This document shows positions 41,143 to 51,309 of a stretch of DNA of 64,000 nt, piece after piece. The stretch is from Skeletonema tropicum (taxonomy: Eukaryota; Bacillariophyta; Thalassiosirophyceae; Thalassiosirales; Thalassiosiraceae). Location of the stretch: assembly GCA_037178625.1 (NCBI GenBank), contig CM074140.1, forward strand, positions 1,488,001 to 1,552,000, in the 5' to 3' direction. Below the pieces are notes generated by a model. That model made no database searches and was not told the DNA's origin. It worked only from the letters and a program-made list of their open reading frames with translations. How positions within the stretch are numbered: position 1 is the first letter of the stretch; the number at the start of each line of letters is the position of its first letter. Both the position numbers and the translations under genes were made by a program.

Positions 41143-41195
41143 TAACTATCTACTATGTATTATCATGATGTGTTAGCCAGAATACACCTTGACAT

Positions 41196-41732
41196 TCATT
41201 TCTTAGTCATCCTTGTCTTGCCACCTACCAGCTTCAATGCAGGTCTCCCATGAATAAACGCACTCCTCGCAAATTTTGTGCCACACTTTGGGCAGGACCA
41301 TTGATGATCATTTGCAGACAATTCTTCGAATCTACTCAACTGCTGTTCAAGAGTGCCAGCCTCAGTATCATCACTCTCTTCCTGACTATGGACAATCCTC
41401 TGAACATAACATTTGATGAGATTTGATTTCGTCCCATTCTTCTTCTTGTACCGAAATAAGCGATGTCTACATGAATTACAATTGACAGAGACGGTTTGAT
41501 AAGAGTCAACTACGCTGCCACTTTTTGGCTTTGCGAATAATTGAATGCGCGAGTAGTTAATCGGGTGTCGTCTTATGAGATTATTTCCTCCATGTTTGGA
41601 AACAAATTGAAAGCCCTTGCTGCCACCAATAAGTAGCAGTAGTGTGCAAATGCTTCTCCTCATTCCTCGTCGTTTGTTGTTGCCCTTTCTGCTCGAAATA
41701 TGTATAGTTGTAGTGGTGGCGGCAGCACGCAT
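41196..41732 (-). CDS. Plastid-targeted zinc-ribbon protein, 178 aa
   Basis: The N-terminus is a signal peptide (RRSICTLLLLIGGSKG) followed directly by Phe (G/FQF), the diatom plastid bipartite presequence pattern with Phe after the cleavage site. The mature part has a CNSC...C module, a spacer, and a CPKCGTKFARSAFIHGRPALKLVGG module, together a zinc ribbon related to small plant plastid proteins of unknown role. It starts at ATG with a long CT/GA microsatellite in its 5' leader. It converges with the YoaK-like gene and diverges from the WW gene. Confidence 0.72.
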   Translation of the reverse strand: MRAAATTTTIHISSRKGNNKRRGMRRSICTLLLLIGGSKGFQFVSKHGGNNLIRRHPINYSRIQLFAKPKSGSVVDSYQTVSVNCNSCRHRLFRYKKKNGTKSNLIKCYVQRIVHSQEESDDTEAGTLEQQLSRFEELSANDHQWSCPKCGTKFARSAFIHGRPALKLVGGKTRMTKK

Positions 41733-41740
41733 AGAACTGG

Positions 41741-41742
<2 letters not shown>

Positions 41743-41785
<43 letters not shown>
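41743..41785. repeat. (CT)n microsatellite
   Basis: An uninterrupted CT dinucleotide run of about 21 units starts 11 bp upstream of the zinc-ribbon gene's ATG, so it lies in that gene's 5' leader or promoter as a GA tract. Confidence 0.97.
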
Positions 41786-41786
<1 letters not shown>

Positions 41787-42194
41787 GAGATGAAGCGAGG
41801 TATTAGGCACAGATAGATTGAGTACTTAAAGAGTGCAACAAAAAGGACATCAGTAGAACGTCACTGCTTTGTCTGGGTATTGTAAGATAAAAGATAAGTG
41901 AAAGTTGTGGCTGGCCCGATGATAGTGCATATTATGCAAAGGTGGGCGCGTTTTTTTCTATGCATTCCTCCGTAGAAATCGCGGATTGTCGCTAACTATC
42001 TCAACTCATCTTTCGCTTTTCGCTTTCGCAATGGGAAAAGACATCACCATTACAGCCAGAGTACAGCCTCTCTTATTGGGCTCATGGCCAACCCCCATTC
42101 ACCATAATATTCAATACATACACTTATTATTGGCCGCCTTTGTCTACCAACCGTCGACTGTCGTGGCGGCAGCAGCAGATCTTATCTCGCGAAG

Positions 42195-43932
42195 ATGGCA
42201 TCATTAGCGGCTCTCTCATCACACTCTCAAAGATCAGCAGATTCACGCCACAGCCAGAATGACTCCGTCGCCTCTTCCAAAGAGGACTCCTCCTCCCCGT
42301 CTTCAGTATCACCGATCGTGGGTGATGGTGGCAATGATGCGATGATAATTCGCGGCAAAGAGGGGAGTGTTTCCACTCTAGAGGCATATACACAAGATGA
42401 TGCAAGCGTTAACAGTGAGCAACAGCTTGCTCTGAGAATAGACAAAGAAACAAAGCCGCATCATCATCTCTTGCGCTTGCTCAAAGAAATGGATCTGGGT
42501 GACGAATCCAACGATCCAACGAAGAATGAAGCTGTGGCATCGCTCATTGGAGACTTTGAAAGAGATGTAACACAAATTCAACAAAAAATCAAGAACGAAA
42601 AACTACTCAAGAATACAGCTGAGAATCCTTTGCCTCTTCCGCCGGGTTGGATCGCATTGGAATGCCCAGATACTATGGATATTTACTATGCAAATGAAGA
42701 TACTGGAGAAGTGAGTTGTTTATTACTTGTGCTTGCGTTGATTTATTGTGTATATGATGTTTGCTAAAATTTACACAAATATATGGATATTGCAGACAAC
42801 TTGGGATCGCCCTGGACTCGATGGTGAAACGAATGAAGCATTATTGAACGAGAGTGTGGAAAGCAGCGAAAGAAGTGATCAGAGTGGTAGCGTTGGAGAA
42901 AGCGATGATGAATACGGTAGTGTCGAGAACTCATTGCCACCAAACTGGATTGGTAAGGAGCCTTTGATTTGAAATATTATTGTCGACCAGATCTTTCACT
43001 CATTCTCATCCATCGTTCCCTCTCTTCTACATATGTATGTAGCACTCGAAGATCCTGACTCGGGCGATATGTACTACGCTAACGAAGTTACTGGCGTTAC
43101 TACGTGGGACCGACCAGGACCAGAGGAACATCATGAGGAGTCGAGTTACAACGAATCGGTCTCTTCTGGATATGACGACAAATCTCTAAGTGGGCATTCA
43201 ACCTCCTCTGCCAGATTCAATGGTAGTTCCAAAGCTCCTTCAGTGTCCTCTCAACGAGAAGAAGAAGATTTACAATCATTATCTCAGCAGGACAATGGTA
43301 CACATAACAACAGCTACAATTCGCAATCCGAAGAAGGTAGTCACAGTGCAAGCTTCAATGATAAATCCAACAATTCAGATTTTCATCTTTCCGGACAGAC
43401 AAATGCCGAAGAAGATGATGACGATGATCTTCCTGAGGGCTGGTTTTCAGCAATAGACCCAGATTCAAACGAACGTTATTACTGCAACGATCAGACGGGA
43501 GAGAGCCAGTGGGAGCGTCCCGAACAGGAACAAACAAGCCAAGAAAGTTCTCAACCCGGTGAAGATAATGATAAAAGTTTGCAAGACGATGACGTGGTTG
43601 GAAACCTTCCCGAAGGGTGGGAAGCAATTCTAGATCCTTCCTCTGGTGAATACTATTACTGCAAATGGGATGGTACAACAACTTGGGATAAGCCTGCACC
43701 AGATAATTTGAATCAAGATACAACCCAACATGATGATGATGATGGATTGCCAGAAAATTGGTTTGCTGTTGATGATCCTGTCTCAGGAGACACTTACTAT
43801 TACAATGAAGTAACGAATGAAACGAGCTGGGAAATTCCCACTGATACGACCAATTTAATGTCGAGACTATCGGTACAAGAGAATAACAGTATCGTGTACG
43901 AGCAAGATTCAGTTTCGAGCTCTAAATACTAA
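42195..43932 (+). CDS. Five-WW-domain protein, three exons, 520 aa
   Basis: Exons are 42195-42710, 42796-42952 and 43043-43932. Introns of 85 and 90 bp have GT-AG ends, and splicing restores WW domains 1 and 2, each split by an intron. The five domains follow the LPxGW...YYxN...TxWxxP pattern: WW1 around residues 150-185, WW2 across exon 2/3, then WW3 (LPEGWFSAIDP), WW4 (LPEGWEAILDP) and WW5 (LPENWFAVDDP). Linkers are acidic and Ser/Gln-rich. WW domains bind proline-rich peptides, so an adaptor role is likely; there is no catalytic domain. The intron positions inside homologous domains suggest tandem exon duplication. Confidence 0.9.
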
Positions 43933-44020
43933 ACGCTGTTGTGTTAGAAGTACATAATGATTAAAGTCAAAGAGTGATACACAACAATTCTTCAAAATAA
44001 TAGTTCCATTATCATATCCT

Positions 44021-44851
44021 TCAGCCTGCTGTAGATAGAAGATGATCTTGTCCAACCAAATAGCCAGTCAGGGCGGAAAGAATATGCCAAAGTGAATGCC
44101 AAAAGATGTAAGGATAGCCAAACTCCCATACCCAACAGAGTGCAAGACAAACTGAAGCTCCAACCGCTGTTAATAACGCATCAAGTGGTATTGAGTCGAT
44201 GCCCAGTTGAATCATGTAAATTCCACCGCAGATAAGTGCTGCGCCGGCAGTGAAGTAATCAACTAATAATGCCAATCGCACTTCAGCTCTGTTCTTTCCA
44301 AATTCCAGTTGTGAATAGTGATAAATGAAGCTGACAATTCCTGCCAATTCAGTCAATGCTCCATAAAACCAGTCCCCCTGAACTCCTAATGCCAATCCTC
44401 CTGCAGCGTAGAATAGATTGGTAGCAAGGAATGCTTGGCCTACTGTCGTCCGAGGAGTAGCCGGATGTAAATCTGCATAAGTTAGTGCCCAACCTCCAGT
44501 CACATTGTCCACTGCCTCCGCTATAGGGAGAAGAGGTCCAAAACTGTCTGAGTTAATGTCATCGGGCCTCCCATATTTCTGAAATGTGGATTCTCCTGCT
44601 AATATACTCCTATCATTATTGATTGGAATGATTGGTTCGTCACCATCTTCATCATTTGCATCTGATAGGTTTCGTATTGTTCGCTGCCGCCGATGAAGAC
44701 GACCACCTCGGCCACAATTTTTATTATTTGCACAAGAAGGAACCACAAACGCCAACGGAGGAGACGACTGCAGCGAATGGGCAGATTGGAGAGCGAAGAA
44801 TATGGACAGTACTGTCGGCCTCATGGTTGTTGTCTTCTTCGTTAATCCCAT
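44021..44851 (-). CDS. CREST-superfamily-like membrane protein, 276 aa
   Basis: A signal peptide (from Met10, MRPTVLSIFFALQSAHS) is followed by LAFVVPS, which could serve as a plastid-type site. After a charged linker there are about six hydrophobic helices. Conserved-looking polar residues in helices (YHYSQLEFG, LLVDYFTAGA, FWHSLWHILSA) recall the His/Asp/His-x3-His pattern of the CREST group of membrane hydrolases (ceramidases, Per1, TMEM8). This is an inference from a short pattern. It starts 148 bp from the divergent SDE2 gene and converges with the WW gene (88 bp). Confidence 0.6.
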   Translation of the reverse strand: MGLTKKTTTMRPTVLSIFFALQSAHSLQSSPPLAFVVPSCANNKNCGRGGRLHRRQRTIRNLSDANDEDGDEPIIPINNDRSILAGESTFQKYGRPDDINSDSFGPLLPIAEAVDNVTGGWALTYADLHPATPRTTVGQAFLATNLFYAAGGLALGVQGDWFYGALTELAGIVSFIYHYSQLEFGKNRAEVRLALLVDYFTAGAALICGGIYMIQLGIDSIPLDALLTAVGASVCLALCWVWEFGYPYIFWHSLWHILSALTGYLVGQDHLLSTAG

Positions 44852-44999
44852 ATTTCATGGTACATAAATGGTAAGTTGTTGGTTGTTGCCGATTCTCGAG
44901 TCTCGAGTGTGGTGCGTGTGTCATTTTTCATTTTTGTGCGGTGCCATTTTTGTGGCAGTGCGATTTTTCCACAACTTCATCAGTATCAATAACAGCACC
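44852..44999. promoter_or_regulatory. Compact bidirectional promoter region
   Basis: Only 148 bp separate the ATGs of two divergent genes. The stretch has a CTCGAGTCTCGAG inverted motif and two CATTTTTGTG-like repeats. No TATA box is evident. Confidence 0.5.
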
Positions 45000-47009
45000 A
45001 TGGCAACCGCATCTTGCACAACCGAGCCCTGCTGCGGCTCTCCGCATATCGAGTATCACGAACTGCTGATATCGTATGAGGGCCCTCTGCATCCAGCCTC
45101 CGATTGCAAGCGCAATCATAAAACGCTGTGCATTCGCCTCCCTTCTTCGGGCGTCGATGAAACATCCTCGACATACGTGTCGGAGCATCATGTGCTCAAA
45201 TCATTATCAGAACGGCTGGGCTGGCCGGCATCCATGCTCTGTATCGACGATTGCCAGAGTGGATCAATTTTATTCCCCTCTAAATCGTTTCTATTGAACG
45301 GAGAGGAGGAAAATAATGACGCAACAACAACGCTGCACCAGCACCATCCTCTTACCGCCAAGATCCATCCTCGCCACACCCGCATTCGAGGAGGAAAAGG
45401 AGGATTTGGAACCCTCCTCAAGGGACAATCAAAGCAAGCTGGTGCAAAGACGACGCTCGACTTTGGAGCATGCCGCGATCTATCGGGTCGTCGCTTACGT
45501 CATGTCAACGACGAGATCAAACTGCGCAAATGGCGTGAATTGCAACAAAAACGAGAGAAGGGGGAGGAGGTAGATGAGTTGGCAGCCTTGAAGACAGAGA
45601 GTGGCATCAGAAATTGGCATTTGATGGTCCCCAGTTGGAGTGATGGGGCAGCATTTACCAACAAAGGAAGACGCAAGCACGAGAGACAATTAGAGAGGGA
45701 GGTCCGATCTTGGCAAAGCAAAGAAGAACGAGCTAATCGACTAAAGGAGGAAAAAAAGATGGAGCAGGAGTGGGCGGTGATGGAGTATGTTAGACGAGGA
45801 GAGGTGGAGAGTGCAAGGGTTAGCGCTGATAATGTCAAGGAGGGGATTTTGGCACATTTGAAGAAGAGGAAATTGGAAAAGCAGCAAGAGACCAGCCAAC
45901 CGATCAATGCTGGCCTGATCTCGACAGATGACAAAAATGCCAAGATAGAACAGGGTTCAATGATGGACAAGGATGAAAACACATCGGATTCATCTCTTAT
46001 TACGCTTTCTGGTGAAATGTCAGTATTTGACGTGCCAGATACTGAACAAACAGGAAAAACGCAAGGATGTAATTTTGCAAAACAAATTCGCATACAGTCT
46101 CAATCTGACTTTGCCACTGTTGGAGTACTATTGGATGCTGCTAAATTGAAAGAAACTCCAAATCAAGGAACATATATTGAATATACAATGAGGACTGCCG
46201 GGCTGGCTCAAATTGGTTGGATTCGTGTACCTACAACTTCAAGAGATGATGATTGCGAAATCTTTCTTCCCAACAGTGATACCGGAGATGGTGTTGGTGA
46301 TGACAATGTATCCTTTGGATATGATGGGTCGCGGAAACTTAAGTTTACTGGTGGCAGAGATATTCCATATGGAACCGTGCAAGGTAGCAAGGAGAAAGAA
46401 TTGGTGGAGTGGAATGCTGGTGATGTTTTGGCAAGCTGGTGCAGACGATCTGCGGATGGCAAAGCTATTGAGATCGGTTACCTTTTGAATGGAAAAGACC
46501 TTGGTGTTGCCTTTAGCATAGCAACAGGATCTGATGACTTTGGATACTATCCTGCGTTGAGCCTGAACCTAGGAGAGGTCATAGACATCAACTTGGGTCC
46601 TGAGTTTTCAAACAATGTAAAGGAAGGGTGTGTGGGGGTATCTGATCTAAACAAGAATATCAGCGGTGAAAGCCAGGAAGAAGTAGAAGTCTCTAGCAAA
46701 CCCGCAGCTAAACATTTTGATGATACACCACTGAGAAAGAAACGACCAAGGGCCGAAGATAATACGACCAGGTCACTTGCTGCTTCCGCCGAGACGGCAA
46801 CTGTGATTGATGACTTCGATCTAAATAACTGCTCATCTGTTCAAGAGCTTTTGAAGTTGGGCTCAGATCGGCTTAAGAGTATTTTACTTTCAATGGGAAT
46901 TAAATGTGGAGGCACATTAGAGCAGCGAGCGGAGCGCTTATTTTCCCTGAAAGGATTAAGAAGAGATGAGTATCCACAGAAGGTGAGAGGCAAGAACTTC
47001 ATTCTTTAG
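45000..47009 (+). CDS. SDE2: SDE2 homologue with SPRY domain, 669 aa
   Basis: SDE2 acts in pre-mRNA splicing and replication-stress response; its ubiquitin-like N-terminus is cut after GG to leave a Lys N-terminus. Here a diverged ubiquitin-like region ends RIRGGKGGFG (GG at residues 131-132), followed by the diagnostic block ACRDLSGRRLRHVNDE. A charged coiled region follows (about 200-310). A SPRY-like domain (about 360-560) shows GTYIEYTMR, FGYDGSRKLKF and IGYLLNGKDLGVAF. The C-terminus is SAP-like (SSVQELLKLGSDRLKSILLSMGIKCGG...ERAERLFSLKG), as in animal SDE2. I chose the ATG at 45000 because upstream residues look untranslated. The added SPRY module is unusual as far as I know. Confidence 0.88.
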   Translation: MATASCTTEPCCGSPHIEYHELLISYEGPLHPASDCKRNHKTLCIRLPSSGVDETSSTYVSEHHVLKSLSERLGWPASMLCIDDCQSGSILFPSKSFLLNGEEENNDATTTLHQHHPLTAKIHPRHTRIRGGKGGFGTLLKGQSKQAGAKTTLDFGACRDLSGRRLRHVNDEIKLRKWRELQQKREKGEEVDELAALKTESGIRNWHLMVPSWSDGAAFTNKGRRKHERQLEREVRSWQSKEERANRLKEEKKMEQEWAVMEYVRRGEVESARVSADNVKEGILAHLKKRKLEKQQETSQPINAGLISTDDKNAKIEQGSMMDKDENTSDSSLITLSGEMSVFDVPDTEQTGKTQGCNFAKQIRIQSQSDFATVGVLLDAAKLKETPNQGTYIEYTMRTAGLAQIGWIRVPTTSRDDDCEIFLPNSDTGDGVGDDNVSFGYDGSRKLKFTGGRDIPYGTVQGSKEKELVEWNAGDVLASWCRRSADGKAIEIGYLLNGKDLGVAFSIATGSDDFGYYPALSLNLGEVIDINLGPEFSNNVKEGCVGVSDLNKNISGESQEEVEVSSKPAAKHFDDTPLRKKRPRAEDNTTRSLAASAETATVIDDFDLNNCSSVQELLKLGSDRLKSILLSMGIKCGGTLEQRAERLFSLKGLRRDEYPQKVRGKNFIL

Positions 47010-47053
47010 ATTTACACAGGGTTATGTTCAGAGAGCGATAGCTAGAAATAAGT

Positions 47054-47290
47054 TTAGGATGCATAATAATCTTCCAAGTGACTATCGTCATGCTCTTCTT
47101 CGTCATTCTTCTCAGCTGGCCTATCGATGATGTACGAATGGTCAAACGCAACATGTGGAATCTTGACTTTGCAGCTAGAGGCAGTGTGTCCGAGTTCGTG
47201 ACATTTTAAGCAGGGAATACGAGGGCACTGCATTTTATAGTGACCCAAGTTGCCACAGTTTAAGCATCTTGCTTCGTAGACAGTTGGCAT
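47054..47290 (-). CDS. Small two-CCHC-knuckle protein, 78 aa
   Basis: Two canonical CX2CX4HX4C zinc knuckles lie in the first half (CLNCGNLGHYKMQC and CLKCHELGHTASSC), followed by an acidic tail. Such knuckles bind single-stranded RNA or DNA, as in CNBP-type proteins and splicing cofactors. It starts at ATG, and there are no retroelement features next to it. It converges on SDE2 with 44 bp between stops. Confidence 0.75.
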   Translation of the reverse strand: MPTVYEARCLNCGNLGHYKMQCPRIPCLKCHELGHTASSCKVKIPHVAFDHSYIIDRPAEKNDEEEHDDSHLEDYYAS

Positions 47291-47826
47291 AATTAGTTGT
47301 CTCAGGAGTAATTGAAATTGTAGGATATTGTTATTGTTGATCTTTTGCAGGTTGTTTTTATGAGGAGTGTCACCAATCTATCAGAAATCAGAACTGCAGA
47401 AACGAGAACTCTGGCATAAGAAGTATGCCTGAAGCTTTTGGGCGGATGGAGCTGACAAAACAGAACCCTGGCAGGGTTCGTGTCACGTCACGCGATGGAG
47501 TGGAGAGTACATCGATCTTACATAGATCTCGACAGCTGCTCTCTCAAGTTCAAGTTCAAGTTGAAGTCAGTGTCCCTGTTTGAATCGGAGTTTTGTACAT
47601 AAAATCGTGCTTAGCAACTCACAGGCTACAAAATGCTAAAAACAACCTTCCACAACAACACAGCAGTGTTTGCCTCGGCGAGTTGCACCACGTTTGGCAG
47701 CATGATGCCAAGAAGGGATCTCTTACTCGTGAGATGAGATCATGCATGCCACGCCAGCGTATTGTAGCAGCGAGCAGCCACCCGTCGATCAAGTCGATCC
47801 CATAACTAGAATTGAAATGATCAACA
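47291..47826. other. Divergent intergenic region
   Basis: It lies between the CCHC gene and the gene at 47827. It has GTTCAAGTTCAAGTTGAAG repeats near 47548 and no supported gene. Confidence 0.45.
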
Positions 47827-48394
47827 ATGGCAGACGCAGACCCACATATCACTACCAAGGATCCTCTAAGCCATCGGGCCAAGGCATTGGCAAAGGCATT
47901 TTACTACACAGAGTGCTCACTCAACGGCATTTCTTCAGCAAATGCTTCTGCGGCAGAGGAAAATGTGTTGTGCAATCAGAGCAAGTGGTGGCTCAATGGC
48001 GATGATCCGAACCACCCGGCTCACCTGCACGATGTGATTGTCAAGTCTGCTGGAGAAAAAGTCAATGCTACCTCAACGAGACCGACAGGAGAAGAACCCG
48101 AGGCGCAGGAGAATACTTTTCTAATTGCACGTAATGATGGCCAGGGTGACGAAGAAGATAGCGATTGGGATGCCCCCATATTTGCCCACGACAACGACTA
48201 CGGTCCAATGAATAGCTTTGAGTTCAAAAGGAAGACTACTGCAAGCAATGTGTCATTCAGTGCTGCTGCCACTGGCTTGACGTTGCCAGATTGTTTGCAA
48301 TGTCCACTTGACTCAAGAAAGTCATGTGTAGAAAATGTGCTTCGATCTTATTCAGCCTACCCTAATCACTACTTTCGTACTTCCGATGATACCC
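47827..48394 (+). CDS. Unknown protein, interrupted by assembly gap
   Basis: An ATG-started frame of at least 189 codons runs into the gap. It is hydrophilic, with acidic stretches (GDEEDSDWDAP), a Cys-containing segment (LPDCLQCPLDSRKSCVE) and no membrane helix. The 3' part is lost in the Ns; a frame after the gap (48895-48987) may or may not belong to it. No family is recognised. Confidence 0.6.
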
Positions 48395-48894
48395 NNNNNN
48401 NNNNNNNNNNNNNNNNNNNNNNNNNNNNNNNNNNNNNNNNNNNNNNNNNNNNNNNNNNNNNNNNNNNNNNNNNNNNNNNNNNNNNNNNNNNNNNNNNNNN
48501 NNNNNNNNNNNNNNNNNNNNNNNNNNNNNNNNNNNNNNNNNNNNNNNNNNNNNNNNNNNNNNNNNNNNNNNNNNNNNNNNNNNNNNNNNNNNNNNNNNNN
48601 NNNNNNNNNNNNNNNNNNNNNNNNNNNNNNNNNNNNNNNNNNNNNNNNNNNNNNNNNNNNNNNNNNNNNNNNNNNNNNNNNNNNNNNNNNNNNNNNNNNN
48701 NNNNNNNNNNNNNNNNNNNNNNNNNNNNNNNNNNNNNNNNNNNNNNNNNNNNNNNNNNNNNNNNNNNNNNNNNNNNNNNNNNNNNNNNNNNNNNNNNNNN
48801 NNNNNNNNNNNNNNNNNNNNNNNNNNNNNNNNNNNNNNNNNNNNNNNNNNNNNNNNNNNNNNNNNNNNNNNNNNNNNNNNNNNNNNNNNNNNNN
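48395..48894. other. Assembly gap, 500 Ns
   Basis: Exactly 500 Ns, so the size is probably a placeholder and not a measured distance. The neighbouring gene's end is unresolved. Confidence 1.
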
Positions 48895-49235
48895 AGAGTG
48901 GGACAAATGAAGGGGCTGTGGAGGAAGTTGCGTGAGGGGCTCAAATTGTGTAGAAAATTTTTAAGCATGTTTGGTGGGCCCTTTTAGATGAGATATTTTG
49001 CATACGTCGTCGGGACAAAGGAGGCTTTGACGGGAGTCCTTCCGGGGTTAGTTAATACAAATTAGAACATTATATTCACAGACACGTTATTGCGTTACTG
49101 TGTGTTTTATTTAGATTGTTATCCATTCTATCCTGCTTCGTTGACATACTTCCATCCAGCTGCATTCCTATTCACATGATAAAGAAACAATTTACATCAC
49201 TATCAAAAGTCATATAAATTATTATTCTTTTACTC
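48895..49235. other. Post-gap DNA before eIF3L
   Basis: A short frame continues from the gap to a stop at 48987 (rich in Lys, Arg and Leu); it may be the tail of the interrupted gene or noncoding. The rest is AT-rich 3' flank. Confidence 0.4.
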
Positions 49236-51035
49236 TTAAAGTTCTATCTTGATTGACTCTAGTTGCCTTAACACATCGTCGTTGTTTTGGATCTGCTTCA
49301 TGAAGAAATTCTCAAACCGTCTCACCTTCTCAGCTTCATCAACATGTACAATATTGTCTGACACATAGTAATGGATATCCATTGCAGTGCCCATCTTGTC
49401 ATTATTTTCAAGTTGGTTCATCTTGTGTTTCAAGCAAGTGAGCCAAGATTCAAACTGTTCGACCTTCATGTCATTAAAGGACGCAAGCTTTTCTACCCCA
49501 ATTGATGTGTAGAGGGTCATGTAAGAGCGCATTTTGCGGAGTGTCGCATGAGTTTCCATTTCATTCATGAATTGCTTGACTTGGAGTTTGTAGGCATCCT
49601 GCCCGTAAGGGGTAGATTCGCAACCTGGTTTGAGTGCCTGAGAGTAATCGGGTACAGCAGCGTTGACGAATTTTGGGCAAGCAAAGACAAAGAGATCTTC
49701 ATATCCCTCTTCCCCAGCTTCAATTTTGGAGAGATTGTTAGCATGTTTATCATGAACGATGGAAGCTATGGAGTCATCGAGGATAGGGGTTGGACAAACG
49801 TGTGATATGATTGCAAGGAGGGCGATCATACGGTCAAATAACTTATTGAACTGCTCAGATCCAGGAATTTTTTTCTAAGTTGACCGGTCTGGAAGTGAAG
49901 AGAATAGTTGAAATAAGGCAAAGTATTGAAAAGAGAGATATATTCATCAGCTTTAACAAGAGAGGAAAACATACACGAGATGGTTCAAACAAGCACACAA
50001 ACACACACACCTTGAAACCTCTTTGCATAAACAAACAAATACTACCAAGCATAGCTCCAGAGTCTTTGTATCTCCTGAGCATCAAATAGCTCACGCCGGA
50101 ATGGTAAGCCAAACTCAGCCTGGCAGGGAACACTCCATTCACAAGCTCCTCAGGAGTTTTCATATCTTCACCAACAGCAATTAATTCAGCCTCGGCATCA
50201 TAAATGACATCCAATGCAGCAATACTAGCCTTGTAATCACCCAATAGACATTCCAAACGAGACAATGTCACGGATGAAAAGTAGGCAAGGTAACGATACG
50301 TCGCAGATGCATTCTTTTGCGTTCCAACAGCCACAAGACGATGCAAATAAAACAACACTGTCTCAACAGCCCAAGCATCACGGTTTTGCCCCAATATTTC
50401 CAATGCATCTGACACATTTGCACTCCTCTTTTCGGGTTCATCAGCTGTTTTCGCAGCCGCACAATACGTAGTGGTGCGGAATTGACAAAATCCTTGGAAT
50501 TGATACAAAAATTCATGCAGGATATCGAAGCACCAATCAGGAACTAGAAACAAATTTTCACGCTTAGCTTCAGCCCCATCCTCGGGCGCCTCTTTCAGAA
50601 GCAAGTCGAATAATTGACGATATGCGTGCCAGCCCTCGATGCGGTCGTTCACATTGGGACGCTTCACAGACTGGAGGTGACGGAGGGTGAGCTCGTTGTA
50701 GAGAGCGAGGAAAAGTTCGTCACCACCACATTCGGATGAAATGGCATCAGGAGAAGGCCAAGCTACATTTGGAAAGTACTAGAGAGACGTGTAATAAAAT
50801 AAGAGTTGGATGGTATTGAGGAGAGACATAACAGTAATGAGAATAAGGATATTGAATTTTGGAGTTCAGCTCATTCTAGACCGACACAAAATATCTCACT
50901 CACCTTCGCGGTGATCTCACGGAAGGTCCCTGAGTAGAGGGCCTGCTCCTCCGACGCAATGAAGGAGCGACGGGACGCATCATGCAAATCAAAGACAAAG
51001 TCCTTGACGGAGTCGGGAAACACTTCGTCGCTCAT
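49236..51035 (-). CDS. EIF3L: Eukaryotic translation initiation factor 3 subunit L, three exons, 504 aa
   Basis: eIF3L is a PCI-domain subunit of eIF3, which scaffolds the 43S preinitiation complex in the cytosol. Exons are 50904-51035, 50011-50778 and 49236-49850; introns of 125 and 160 bp have GT-AG ends and keep the frame. Family blocks are visible: WPSPDAISSECGGDELFLALYNELTLRH, IEGWHAYRQLFDLLL, FDILHEFLYQFQGFCQFR, RLECLLGDYKASI, SLAYHSGVSYLMLRRYKDS, LFDRMIALLAIISHVCP and ELFVFACPKF-type (DLFVFACPKFVNAAVPDYS) in the PCI region. It is slightly shorter than the animal protein. Start: ATG at 51035, with an alternative two codons upstream. Confidence 0.93.
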
Positions 51036-51309
51036 GGTCATTGAGGTTGTTTTGTGCTTGTGCTTCGTGCTTGTGGTGAAGGTGAGACGACAATCGACGT
51101 GCGGACAGACGCAATACCATGAGATGTAACCTGATGTAACACAATTATGTAACACTGATGTGTAAATCTTCGTCGAAGAAGACATTTCGCTTATTGCATC
51201 AAAGTAGTAGCGCAGATTGTAGATCATCGTCAACAATGATCTACCATACCTATTCTATGCCTTGCGTATCTTCATCTAGAGTTAACAATGCAAACATTGC
51301 ATTAAAGTT

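Noticed and set aside
47619..47882. Minus ORF of 87 aa antisense to the gene at 47827
   Set aside because: It overlaps the start of a better ATG-initiated frame and has no recognisable feature.
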